From Firmicutes bacterium UBA2058 (GTDB lineage Bacteria > Bacillota > Clostridia > Tissierellales > Sedimentibacteraceae), in NCBI GenBank assembly GCA_002332905.1, contig DDAM01000062.1, forward strand, positions 1 to 64,000: a stretch of DNA of 64,000 nt. The letters are read 5' to 3'. Shown here in pieces: positions 31,648 through 40,382 of this stretch (position 1 is its first letter; every line of letters begins with the position of its first letter). Under the pieces are notes generated by a model. That model had not been told where the DNA came from, did not search any database, and saw only the letters and a list, made by a program, of their open reading frames with translations. Made by a program: the position numbers and the translations under genes.

Positions 31648-33120
31648 TTAATTCATAACTTTTAATTCGTTAATAATTCTCTTAACTAATAAATCTAATA
31701 ACTGTTCTGAATTATTATCTAATATATTTGATGCGGAATTGCTACTATATTTCTTTAAATCTTCAATTTCTTTAACCCCATAACCTACTATTTTAATATT
31801 TATCAAATGCATAGGTCCAACATTATCTGAAGTTGAGCTTCCTCCTATTGCTCCACATCCCAGGGTTAAAGCTGGTATAATATCTACTGTTGCACCAATA
31901 CCTCCAAGTGATGAAGGTGTATTAACAACAACTCTTGAAACTGGTACTTTTTCAGCGAATTTCATAATTACATCTTTATTTTCACAATGAATTGAAAACG
32001 TGTGACCTGCTCCTTCATTCATCAGTATTTTTATACATTTATCTAAAACATCATCTACTGTTTGTTCTACATAAAATCCAAGAATTGGAGCAAGCTTTTC
32101 TCTAGAGTACGGAATGTCAAACCCTACTTTACTCTCTCTTGCTAAAATCACTTTTGTATTTGGTGGGACACTTAAACCTACTATTTGAGCTATTGTAGTT
32201 GCCTCTTTACCAATTATAGCTGGATTCATAGAGCCATCACCTCTAAGGATAAACTTAGCTAGCTTATCTGCTTCTTCCTTATTTAAAAAGTGTCCACCCT
32301 GTGCTTTAAATTCAGCCATAACCTTTTCTTCCATGGCTTTTTCTACTATAACTGATTGTTCTGATGCACAGATAGTTCCATTATCAAAGGTTTTAGAATC
32401 AATTATTCTTTTTACTGCTAATTTTAAATTTGCACTTTTATCTATAAATGATGGTCCATTACCTGGTCCAACTCCTAAAGCAGGATTTCCTGATGAATAG
32501 GCAGCCTTTACCATAGCTTCTCCACCAGTAGCTAGTATAAGTGCAGTATCCTTATGTCTCATTAATTCTTGAGTAGCCTGTAGGGTTGGTGTTGTTATAC
32601 AGCTAATAGCGCCATCAGGGCAACCAGCCTTTTTAGCAGCTTCAGCAACTAGTCTTACTGTTTCTATAATACAATTTTTAGCGTTTGGATGTGGCGAAAA
32701 TACAATAGCATTAGCACCCTTTAAAGCAATTAGACTTTTGTATATAACTGTAGAGGTTGGATTTGTAGATGGAATTATACCAGCAACAATACCAACAGGC
32801 ACTGCAATTTCTATTATTTTTCTATCAGGATGTTCAGCTATCACTCCAACTGTCTTTAAATCCTTCATTTCATCATAGACACCTTTAGAACCAAAAATAT
32901 TTTTAAGTACCTTATCCTGCCATTTTCCAAATCCCGTTTCTTGATGAGCCATTTTAGCTAGCATTTCTGCGTTATTATAACCTGCATCACATATAGCCTT
33001 AACTATTTTATCTATTTGTTCCTGAGACATTAAGGATAGCTTTCTTTGTGCTTCTTTAGCTGTTTCCATTAAATCCCTTACTTGTTGAATTGAAATTAAA
33101 TCTTTACCTGTCAAGTGCAT
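31648..33120 (-). CDS. eutE: CoA-acylating acetaldehyde dehydrogenase EutE
   Basis: Oxidises acetaldehyde with CoA and NAD to acetyl-CoA in the compartment lumen. The 490-residue aldehyde-dehydrogenase-fold protein has catalytic Cys in FDNGTICASEQSV, IPSTNPTSTVIYKSLIALKGANAI, and GGEAMVKAAYSSGNPALGVGPGN. After a Ser/Asn-rich linker the C terminus is an amphipathic helix (EQLLDLLVKRIINELKV) like an encapsulation peptide; in enteric EutE such a signal is N-terminal. The ATG directly follows the stop of the preceding shell gene. Confidence 0.95.
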   Translation of the reverse strand: MHLTGKDLISIQQVRDLMETAKEAQRKLSLMSQEQIDKIVKAICDAGYNNAEMLAKMAHQETGFGKWQDKVLKNIFGSKGVYDEMKDLKTVGVIAEHPDRKIIEIAVPVGIVAGIIPSTNPTSTVIYKSLIALKGANAIVFSPHPNAKNCIIETVRLVAEAAKKAGCPDGAISCITTPTLQATQELMRHKDTALILATGGEAMVKAAYSSGNPALGVGPGNGPSFIDKSANLKLAVKRIIDSKTFDNGTICASEQSVIVEKAMEEKVMAEFKAQGGHFLNKEEADKLAKFILRGDGSMNPAIIGKEATTIAQIVGLSVPPNTKVILARESKVGFDIPYSREKLAPILGFYVEQTVDDVLDKCIKILMNEGAGHTFSIHCENKDVIMKFAEKVPVSRVVVNTPSSLGGIGATVDIIPALTLGCGAIGGSSTSDNVGPMHLINIKIVGYGVKEIEDLKKYSSNSASNILDNNSEQLLDLLVKRIINELKVMN

Positions 33121-33741
33121 TTATTCACCTTCTTCACTTTCTTTAAAATATTCATCTAGAATATTTATCAACTGAACTTTTTTCATAAGCTTAATTTGCT
33201 TGTTTGTCAAATTATCAATTTTAAGTTTCTTTACGTAGTTCTTTAGTTGATCTACTTTCATATTTGTGTAGTTTAATTTATTATCTAACTTTTCTACTGT
33301 TTGTAATTCTTCATCTATTGAATCTACAATTTTATATTTGTATTGAATGTCATCTGTTGTATCTATAATTTTGTCTTGAAATTCATCTATTGTATCTAAA
33401 ATTTCGTCTTCCTGTTGAGCTATATCATAATCAATAATCTTAGCTTCATTATTGTTTTCGACATTTATAAAAACTTCACTTATAAGAAGATTGGCTGTAT
33501 CCTCATGTAATCTTGGTATTACATGCGCTCTTCTAAGTAAGCCTTTATCTTTAGCAGCTTTTTCACCAGCATCTACTGCAGCTTTTACTGCATCTACATC
33601 ACCTGTTATTTTTAAACATGATATACCTGATTTTACTGCTTCAATTCCTATTAATGTAACATTTGCTGACTTTAAAGCGGCGTCTGAAGCTACAATTGCT
33701 GTTAGATACCCATCAACCTCAATTAAACCTAAAGCCTTCAT
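33121..33741 (-). CDS. BMC shell protein with C-terminal SAP-like domain (EutK-like)
   Basis: A 206-residue protein with one BMC domain (residues 1-87), a very acidic Ile/Asp/Glu-rich linker of about 70 residues, and a basic C-terminal segment (about 161-200, KVDQLKNYVKKLKI... KLMKKVQLINILDEYF). The last segment resembles a SAP or Rho-N nucleic-acid-binding helix pair. In Salmonella EutK a BMC domain is joined to a helix-turn-helix instead. This could therefore be a functional analogue with a different tail. The SAP call is by pattern only. Confidence 0.85.
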   Translation of the reverse strand: MKALGLIEVDGYLTAIVASDAALKSANVTLIGIEAVKSGISCLKITGDVDAVKAAVDAGEKAAKDKGLLRRAHVIPRLHEDTANLLISEVFINVENNNEAKIIDYDIAQQEDEILDTIDEFQDKIIDTTDDIQYKYKIVDSIDEELQTVEKLDNKLNYTNMKVDQLKNYVKKLKIDNLTNKQIKLMKKVQLINILDEYFKESEEGE

Positions 33742-33757
33742 TATATTTACTTCCTAC

Positions 33758-34411
33758 TTAAAAACTTTTTGGTTCGTTAGCAACGGATTTTACGGCTTCT
33801 GCAAATGCATCACAAGCAGCCCTGCAGGCTGATTGTGTTCCAGTTAATAATCCTCCTCCAAAGTTTGTTTCAGTTGGTGGCCCGAAAAATTCTTTCATTG
33901 TTACATCAGCTGCTTTAAGTGCTGCATCAAGTCCATACATTGCTTCTAATGGTGGAGCTACTAAATAGGCTAAAGCTTCTCCTTCTCTTACTCCTGCTAT
34001 TTTAGATAAATATGAACCAGTGCGAGAAACAGTATATGCATAATATACTATTGAATTATCTTCATTTGCGCTTGTAAAGTGAGAACCATTTTCCATAAAA
34101 TCTAAACATGCATTTAAACCGCTTCTAACCTCTGCTGGACTTGGACCTGCAATTATTCCAATTACTTCTCCTGCTAATTTTGTTGATGCATTAGCTGAAC
34201 CTGCATACATTGATCTTGCATATACTACATCTACTTGAGCTGCTTTTGTCGCCTCATCAAGAGCTGTATAGGTTACATCATCAACATCAGCAGTTATTAA
34301 TCCTAAACTTTTATGATTGGCTCCCAATTCTAATCTTTTTGAGAGCTCTGGACTTACATTAGAAATTATCTTAACACTAAGAACCGTTGGTCTTATCGCT
34401 TCGTTTATCAA
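33758..34411 (-). CDS. eutL: EutL tandem-BMC shell protein
   Basis: A 217-residue trimer-forming double-BMC shell protein with a gated pore. It has RPTVLSVKIISNVSPELSKRLEL near the start, GLITADVDDVTYTALDEATKAAQVDVVYARSMYAGS, and a second BMC half with YLVAPPLEAMYGLDAALKAADV and FGPPTETNFGGGLLTG. The start is a TTG located 8 bases after GGAGG. Confidence 0.95.
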   Translation of the reverse strand: MINEAIRPTVLSVKIISNVSPELSKRLELGANHKSLGLITADVDDVTYTALDEATKAAQVDVVYARSMYAGSANASTKLAGEVIGIIAGPSPAEVRSGLNACLDFMENGSHFTSANEDNSIVYYAYTVSRTGSYLSKIAGVREGEALAYLVAPPLEAMYGLDAALKAADVTMKEFFGPPTETNFGGGLLTGTQSACRAACDAFAEAVKSVANEPKSF

Positions 34412-34424
34412 AATTCATTCCTCC

Positions 34425-35309
34425 TTATATTTTTAAATCAATACCTGATGCTTTTTTATCCAACATTGTTTTAATTAACTCTGCTATATGAGCCCCTGCT
34501 TCAACTGGAGGTGTTCCTCCCCTATGAATATTAGAAATAACAGTTCTTTTTGCTTCTGGCATATTATTATACGGTTTATAAGCTATATAAGCACTCATTG
34601 ATTCTGCAGTTACTAAACCTGGTCGTTCACCAACTAATAAACATATTACTTCAGCATTTGTAGCATCTCCTAATGCATCCATAGCTGCTACTCTACAATG
34701 TTTAACAAATAAAATATCACCAATTTCTATTCCAAACATTTTAAGTCCCTGCTTAATTGAAGGTACGATATCCTTTAAATTAGCTTCTATTGCAGCTGAA
34801 CTTAAACCGTCGCCAACAACTAACATAACCTTTGGATTATTACTAAATTTAGATTTAATTAATTTAATAGTTTCATCACTAAATTTCCTTCCAAGATCAG
34901 GTCTTGTAATGTATTCATCCTTATTCTTACACAAAGTTTCAACTGCTATAAGGTTGTTTTCTTTTATAAACTCCTCAGAAACATATGAAAATACTGAATC
35001 CTGTGCTGCAGCATGGTCTGCTCTAACCCTTAATTGAGTTATCGTTTTATAACGAGGTCCTGTTCTTCCGATACCTAATCTTGCAGGAGTTTTTTCCTTC
35101 ATTTTTAGATATCCTTCTCTATCCTTTGGATTGTGAACTAAAAGTTGTTTTCTTAAATCTATTTCTGTAATATCATCAATGCAGCCATCATTATCTATGT
35201 AGCTATTAGAACTAGATTTTGTATTTACATTAGAGTTTGAATCAGAACTGTTACTAAGCATATCCTGCAATAATTTTTCTACCATTGATTTTAATTCTTT
35301 TTCATTCAT
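34425..35309 (-). CDS. eutC: Ethanolamine ammonia-lyase small subunit EutC
   Basis: Small subunit of the B12-dependent lyase that splits ethanolamine into acetaldehyde and ammonia. The 294-residue protein has an N-terminal amphipathic helix (EKELKSMVEKLLQDML) followed by a Ser/Asn linker of about 25 residues, as expected for an encapsulation signal. The catalytic body contains ARLGIGRTGPRYKT, LRVRADHAAAQDSVF and the cobalamin-site region LLVGERPGL. Confidence 0.95.
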   Translation of the reverse strand: MNEKELKSMVEKLLQDMLSNSSDSNSNVNTKSSSNSYIDNDGCIDDITEIDLRKQLLVHNPKDREGYLKMKEKTPARLGIGRTGPRYKTITQLRVRADHAAAQDSVFSYVSEEFIKENNLIAVETLCKNKDEYITRPDLGRKFSDETIKLIKSKFSNNPKVMLVVGDGLSSAAIEANLKDIVPSIKQGLKMFGIEIGDILFVKHCRVAAMDALGDATNAEVICLLVGERPGLVTAESMSAYIAYKPYNNMPEAKRTVISNIHRGGTPPVEAGAHIAELIKTMLDKKASGIDLKI

Positions 35310-35321
35310 TTATCATCCCAC

Positions 35322-36686
35322 CTATCCTAAAAAAATCGAAGCATCACCAGCTATTTTAGTTAACTTACCATTCTCCATTATGCCCATTTTTTCAAGCCAA
35401 ATCTCAAATTCTCTAATGGGTCTTAAATTATGAAGCTCTCTTAATGCGGCTGTTTCATGATAACCTGTTGTTTGGTAGTTAAGCATTACATCATCACCGT
35501 GAGGTATACCCATAAAATAAGTACAACCGGCTGTTGTTAATAAAACAGACAAATCTTCTATGTCATTTTGATCTGCTTTCATATGGTTTGTATAGCATGC
35601 ATCACAGCCCATAGGCAATCCAGTTAATTTACCCATGAAATGATCCTCAAGTCCTGCTCTAATAACTTGTTTTGAATTATATAAATACTCTGGTCCTATA
35701 AATCCAACAACAGTATTAACTAAGAATGGTTGAAATTTCTTGGCAAATCCATAGCATCTTGCTTCCATAGTCACTTGGTCAGCTCCGTGGTGAGCTTCAG
35801 AAGAAAGCTCTGATCCTTGACCAGTTTCAAAATACATTACATTTGGTCCTGTTGCAGTTCCTTGTGATAATGCTAATTGTCTTGCTTCCTCAAGTGTTGC
35901 TGCACTAAAACCGAATGCTTCATTTCCCTTTTCAGATCCTGCAATAGATTGAAATATTAGGTCTGTCGGTGCACCTTTTCTTATAGCTTCCATCTGTGTT
36001 GTTACATGTGCAAGCACACAATTCTGTGTAGGTACTTTCCATTTCTGCTTGAACTCTTCAAATCTATTTAGCACCTTTATTACGCTCTCAACTGAGTCAT
36101 CAACTGGATTTAATCCAATTACTGCATCTCCAATTCCATATGTCAAACCTTCCATTACAGAAGCAGTAATTCCATCTGGGTCATCTGTAGGATGATTTGG
36201 CTGTAAACGTGCTGATAAAGTTCCGCTTTCTCCAATAACTGTGTTACACTGTGCTGTTATTCTAATTTTCTTTGCTCCATATATCAAATCCATATTAGAC
36301 ATAAGTTTTGCAACGCCTGCAATCATTTCTGAAGTTAGTCCTCTTGATATTCTTTTTATGTCAGAACCCTTTGTATTGTGGCATAAAATCCATTCTCTTA
36401 AATCTGAAACTGTCCAGTTTTGAATTGAACTATAGATTTTTTCATTTACACTATCCTGTATTATTCTAGTTACCTCATCTTTTTCATAAGGAACAACAGG
36501 GTTATTTCTTAAATCCTTTAGTGTTAGATTAGCCAAAACTACCTTTGCAGCGACACGCTCTTCAGCATTTTCTGCAGCAACATTTGCTAGTCTATCTCCG
36601 GATTTTTCTTCATTAGCTTTTGCTAAAACTTCTTTAACAGAATTAAATTGATATACTCTTCCAAATAATTTTGTTTTTAAAATCAC
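35322..36686 (-). CDS. eutB: Ethanolamine ammonia-lyase large subunit EutB
   Basis: Large, substrate-binding subunit of the lyase. From the GTG at 36686, which lies 6 bases after GGAGG, it has 454 residues, the family length. An in-frame extension of 13 codons upstream lacks a ribosome site. Motifs include SARLQPNHPTDDPDGI, the conserved VMYFETGQGSELSSEAHHGADQVT, and MKADQNDIEDLSVLL near residue 360. Twelve bases separate it from eutC. Confidence 0.96.
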   Translation of the reverse strand: MILKTKLFGRVYQFNSVKEVLAKANEEKSGDRLANVAAENAEERVAAKVVLANLTLKDLRNNPVVPYEKDEVTRIIQDSVNEKIYSSIQNWTVSDLREWILCHNTKGSDIKRISRGLTSEMIAGVAKLMSNMDLIYGAKKIRITAQCNTVIGESGTLSARLQPNHPTDDPDGITASVMEGLTYGIGDAVIGLNPVDDSVESVIKVLNRFEEFKQKWKVPTQNCVLAHVTTQMEAIRKGAPTDLIFQSIAGSEKGNEAFGFSAATLEEARQLALSQGTATGPNVMYFETGQGSELSSEAHHGADQVTMEARCYGFAKKFQPFLVNTVVGFIGPEYLYNSKQVIRAGLEDHFMGKLTGLPMGCDACYTNHMKADQNDIEDLSVLLTTAGCTYFMGIPHGDDVMLNYQTTGYHETAALRELHNLRPIREFEIWLEKMGIMENGKLTKIAGDASIFLG

Positions 36687-36788
36687 TTTTTTCCTCCTAC
36701 TTAGTGAATAAATTCTAATCTCCAATTAAAGCCTTGTTAAAAAACTTCATAAAATCCATATATCCAAGATTTTTACTCGTTTTTAATT

Positions 36789-36813
36789 GCTCAAACGAAG
36801 TTTGAGACTATGG
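36789..36813. repeat. Dispersed hairpin between eutA and eutB (CTCAAAC type)
   Basis: GCTCAAAC-GAA-GTTTGAG followed by ACTATGG. The same 7-bp arms with a different loop occur at 41826, outside the eut operon, and variants occur at 4099 and 53387. Read along eut transcription it appears as CATAGTCTCAAAC-TTC-GTTTGAGC. Confidence 0.6.
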
Positions 36814-36830
36814 GGTTTTTATATCGGATA

Positions 36831-38252
36831 TTATAATACTAAAGTTTTAATTACTACTGGTAAAACTTTTCCGTTTGCTATAGGTTTACCTATATCTATA
36901 TAATCCCCATTATCAACATTTATATTATCAATACATATAATATTTTTTTTGTAATTTAACAATGCACAAATAGATTGACCTAAAGCTTTTGCCATATCAT
37001 TTTCTACAATAATTACTAAAGGCATCTTTTTATCAATTAAATCTAACATGCCATCAACTAATTCTTTTGCAGTTTCATTAATTTCTATGAAGGAAGGATT
37101 TTTTTTGCCCTCAATAGCTATTGCAACATTTTGTAAATCATTTTCAAGCTTAAACCAATTCAGCTTATCTTTAATTGACTTTGATAAAATATTTTTACCT
37201 TCTACCTCTTTTGTTAGTTTTAACACTGGTAAATTTTTAATTGGAAAATTCTCTTCTGTGTAGGTTATGGTACTGCCGCTTATATCAGTAGTGTGAGAGC
37301 CTGCCCCAACAACTGTGGCTCTGATGGTTTCTTCTGATTTAATTAATTTCAAATTTTGAAAAATATCTGAATTTTTAATTTCATAACCTAGCAAAATACC
37401 TATATCATTATATTTAAAGTAATCATTAATTTCCTCTTCATTATATATATAGTCTGCTACACCTCCTGAGAAAGACACACAGCTTATATTTCCATAGTTT
37501 TTTATTGTTTTATTGGTCACAATCATATCAAACAGTTTATCCTTATCTTTTAAAAATAAGGTTTCCTTTATTAATTCAACCATTTCCTTGACAACAGGTC
37601 TTAACTTATTTACTGTCGCTGTATCTCCTAAATTTAAATCAATATTTTTTTCTTTAATTAATTTTTCAATTTTAGGTGCAATGTAAATAATTTTATTATT
37701 AGAATCCATTTTTACTAATCTTCCACCTATATCAAGACAACCTGTATCCATCAGATCCCCTCTTACAAATAATGCTAAATTGGTTGTACCACCTCCGATA
37801 TCCAGATTAACTACAGAGGTTGAATGCTCTTTTGAGTAAGACTGTGCTCCAGCTCCTTTGGCGGAAATAATGCTTTCTAAGTCAGGTCCTGCTGTTGCAA
37901 CTACAAAATCACCGGCGAAACCACTCAAGGAATGCAACACCTCATTTGCATTTTCTTTCCTTGCAGTTTCGCCTGTAATAATTACAGCACCTGTATTAAT
38001 ATCTTCCTTTTTAATTCCTGCCTTTTTATACTCAAATTCAACTATTTCTTTTACTCTCTGTGCATCAATAGTGTTATTAGATAATAGCGGAGTGAAATAT
38101 ATGTTACTTCTATATATAATTTCTTTATCAACAATAGATATTCTTGGAACTGTAAAATTAGATGCTGTGTTTTCAACTACTAATTTTGAAAAAACTAAGC
38201 TTGTAGTACTGGTACCTATATCTATTCCTACACTCAACAATTCTTCTCTCAA
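36831..38252 (-). CDS. eutA: EutA reactivating factor for ethanolamine ammonia-lyase
   Basis: A 473-residue ASKHA-fold ATPase that removes damaged cobalamin from the lyase. It has the phosphate-1 motif VGIDIGTSTTSLVFS, the second phosphate loop NLDIGGGTTNLALF, and the adenosine-site GAGSHTTDISGSTI. The start is TTG, 6 bases after GGAG. Its start is nearly contiguous with the eutP stop, and about 140 bases with a hairpin separate it from eutB. Confidence 0.93.
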   Translation of the reverse strand: MREELLSVGIDIGTSTTSLVFSKLVVENTASNFTVPRISIVDKEIIYRSNIYFTPLLSNNTIDAQRVKEIVEFEYKKAGIKKEDINTGAVIITGETARKENANEVLHSLSGFAGDFVVATAGPDLESIISAKGAGAQSYSKEHSTSVVNLDIGGGTTNLALFVRGDLMDTGCLDIGGRLVKMDSNNKIIYIAPKIEKLIKEKNIDLNLGDTATVNKLRPVVKEMVELIKETLFLKDKDKLFDMIVTNKTIKNYGNISCVSFSGGVADYIYNEEEINDYFKYNDIGILLGYEIKNSDIFQNLKLIKSEETIRATVVGAGSHTTDISGSTITYTEENFPIKNLPVLKLTKEVEGKNILSKSIKDKLNWFKLENDLQNVAIAIEGKKNPSFIEINETAKELVDGMLDLIDKKMPLVIIVENDMAKALGQSICALLNYKKNIICIDNINVDNGDYIDIGKPIANGKVLPVVIKTLVL

Positions 38253-38253
38253 A

Positions 38254-38688
38254 CTAAACTCCTAAAATATATTTTTTTAATTCATCCATACCTTTACCGC
38301 TTAATACGTCGACCTTAAATATTTTACTGACACCTGCTAACTTCAAATTATGCTTGGCTCTATCTATATCATCTACATTTTTTGCTAAGTCAATTTTAGT
38401 AATAATCCCTATTACTTTCTTGGCAAACATGCTTGCAAAGCCCGGTGGTATAAAGGACTCACTACTTGTACAGTCATACAAAAGCGCAATTAGATTTGCA
38501 TCAGCTGATGTAACAATTAACGCTTTATAGTAAAATCTATTCTCAAGATACTCTCCCGGTGTATCAATACTTTGATTATAAACTTCTATTGACTGTGTTT
38601 TTTTATACTTAAGCTCTTCTTCATTTAATCTTTGGCATAAAGTTGTTTTACCACTACCAGTCTTACCAATAAAAATTACCTTTTTCAT
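38254..38688 (-). CDS. eutP: EutP GTPase-like protein
   Basis: A 144-residue P-loop protein with Walker A GKTGSGKTTLCQ near the N terminus, a switch region YNQSIDTPGEYLENRFYY, and the TKIDL base-recognition motif. The EutP/PduV family is associated with microcompartment positioning, and EutP has reported acetate kinase activity in some species. AGAGG precedes the ATG. Confidence 0.93.
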   Translation of the reverse strand: MKKVIFIGKTGSGKTTLCQRLNEEELKYKKTQSIEVYNQSIDTPGEYLENRFYYKALIVTSADANLIALLYDCTSSESFIPPGFASMFAKKVIGIITKIDLAKNVDDIDRAKHNLKLAGVSKIFKVDVLSGKGMDELKKYILGV

Positions 38689-38697
38689 AATTACCTC

Positions 38698-39045
38698 TTA
38701 AGTTATAGTAATTCTTGTAGTTGAAAATCCTAATGATTTTGACAGAATCATTAACACTTCTTTTAAGGCAGCCTCTATTGAGCTTATATCACCTATAATT
38801 ACAACAGAGCCACAAAACCTATCTACAAATCCAAGCCTTATCCTCCCGGATTTCAAACAAATATCAGCTGCGATAATTGATGCTTCACTTGGGGTTATAG
38901 TTAAAATACCAAGAGAATTTTTTTCATCACTTATTAATCCCAATTTTTTGTATACATCATCATCAATATTTGCAATAATGTGAGCGAGGGTTATTTGTTT
39001 TCCCGGAACTGTCTCCTGAACTATTCTTTGTATTTCATAATCCAT
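38698..39045 (-). CDS. eutS: EutS-type shell protein (first copy)
   Basis: A 115-residue permuted BMC shell protein with RIVQETVPGKQITLAHIIANID, LGILTITPSEASIIAADICLKSG and LGFVDRFCGSVVIIGDISSIE. It stands second in the operon, where eutS is usual, while a diverged paralogue closes the operon at 26671. Two bases separate it from eutG. Confidence 0.94.
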   Translation of the reverse strand: MDYEIQRIVQETVPGKQITLAHIIANIDDDVYKKLGLISDEKNSLGILTITPSEASIIAADICLKSGRIRLGFVDRFCGSVVIIGDISSIEAALKEVLMILSKSLGFSTTRITIT

Positions 39046-39047
39046 CT

Positions 39048-40187
39048 TTATCCCCTTACTCTCTCTAGAATTCTTAAAATATCCTCCTTTGTTGGAGCTT
39101 TAGGATTAGAAATAGTGCAAACATCCTCCATAGCGATTCTAGCTATTTCATCCTTTAATAACTTTAAACTATCAAGATCAACTCCAGCAGCCTTTAATGT
39201 TACTGGCAATTTCATAGTTTTTTGCATTTGCTTTATTTCTGATATTAAATTTTTTACACCCATTCTAATATTATTGGCTGACAATCCAATTAATTTGGCT
39301 ATGTGACAATATTTCTTAGCCGATAATGTAAAATCTCTGGTATCATAGCTTACAATATCAGCATTATAGTCAATAACATAAGGCAAGAGTATAGCATTTG
39401 CCCTTCCATGTGGTATATGAAATTTACCACCTAAAACGTGTGCTATGCTATGATTTATTCCTAATGAAGCTTGATTAAATGCAATCCCAGCTAGGCAAGA
39501 AGCAGTATGCATTTTTTCTCTAGCTATTAAATCTTGACCGTTTTTATAAGCCTTTGGAAGATATTCAAATGCCAAAATTAAAGCTTTTTCTGCAAGAGCA
39601 TCAGAAAAATCTGTAGCATTTTTTGATACATATGCCTCTAATCCATGTGTTATTACGTCCATTCCAGTATCAGCCGTTATAAAGTCAGGTGCAGTTTTAA
39701 CTAATTCTGCATCTAATATAGCAATATTAGGCAATAAATCATCTGAAACTAATGGATATTTAACTCCTTTTTCATTATCTGTTATAACTGAAAAGCTTGT
39801 TACCTCTGAGCCCGTACCACTTGTGGTAGGAATAGCAATAAATTGCACATTGCTAAGATTACCTACTTTCCTTGCAAAATCTACAATTGCTTTAGCAGCA
39901 TCAATTGCTGATCCACCACCTATAGCTATAATAACCTCAGGTTTTTCTTTTAAAATTATGTCAACACCTTTTGTTACTATTTCTATAGATGGGTCTGGAA
40001 CAATCTCACTAAATATAGAAACCTTGCAATTATTAAGTCTTTTGGATATTTTGTTTGCAACACCTGATTTTTCCATAAAAGAATCAGTTACAATAAAAAC
40101 CTTTTTATCAGTTATCTCACTTAATTTGGATAAAGAATCTTCTCCAAAATAAATCTCAATATTTACATTAAATTTTTTCATTTTCAT
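39048..40187 (-). CDS. eutG: Iron-containing alcohol dehydrogenase EutG
   Basis: Reduces acetaldehyde to ethanol, regenerating NAD inside the compartment. The 379-residue group III alcohol dehydrogenase has the NAD site IAIGGGSAIDAAKAIVDF, TSGTGSEVTSFSVIT, and iron-ligand His residues in MDVITHGLEAYVS, NHSIAHVLGGKFHIPHGRANA. First gene of the eut operon; the start could be either of two ATGs two codons apart. The promoter lies in the 140 bases upstream but I cannot define it. Confidence 0.92.
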   Translation of the reverse strand: MKMKKFNVNIEIYFGEDSLSKLSEITDKKVFIVTDSFMEKSGVANKISKRLNNCKVSIFSEIVPDPSIEIVTKGVDIILKEKPEVIIAIGGGSAIDAAKAIVDFARKVGNLSNVQFIAIPTTSGTGSEVTSFSVITDNEKGVKYPLVSDDLLPNIAILDAELVKTAPDFITADTGMDVITHGLEAYVSKNATDFSDALAEKALILAFEYLPKAYKNGQDLIAREKMHTASCLAGIAFNQASLGINHSIAHVLGGKFHIPHGRANAILLPYVIDYNADIVSYDTRDFTLSAKKYCHIAKLIGLSANNIRMGVKNLISEIKQMQKTMKLPVTLKAAGVDLDSLKLLKDEIARIAMEDVCTISNPKAPTKEDILRILERVRG

Positions 40188-40330
40188 CTCTCATCCATAT
40201 TTTTTTATTGTAAATATTGTTTGTTTAATCAATAAATTTATACAAAACACAATTAGTAAATAAAGGAAAACAAAGCTGTTTTAAAAATATTTTTTATAAA
40301 ATGAATTCAAAAAATTTTCCTAATTGTAAC

Positions 40331-40364
40331 AAAAAAATGTACCTTTTAAAAAAGGTACATTTTA
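40331..40364 (-). terminator. Terminator after aspartokinase
   Basis: On the minus strand, ATGTACC plus flanking T/A pairs form a hairpin with GGTACAT (40338-40360), followed by a run of seven T. It separates aspartokinase from the eut operon. I looked for the dual-hairpin antiterminator recognised by EutV in the remaining 140 bases and did not find a convincing one. Confidence 0.75.
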
Positions 40365-40382
40365 CAAATTTGTAACTAGGAT

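Noticed and set aside
40188..40330. EutV antiterminator hairpins upstream of eutG
   Set aside because: Only a short AAAACA/TGTTTT hairpin is visible. The paired-hairpin pattern with the expected loop bases was not found by eye.
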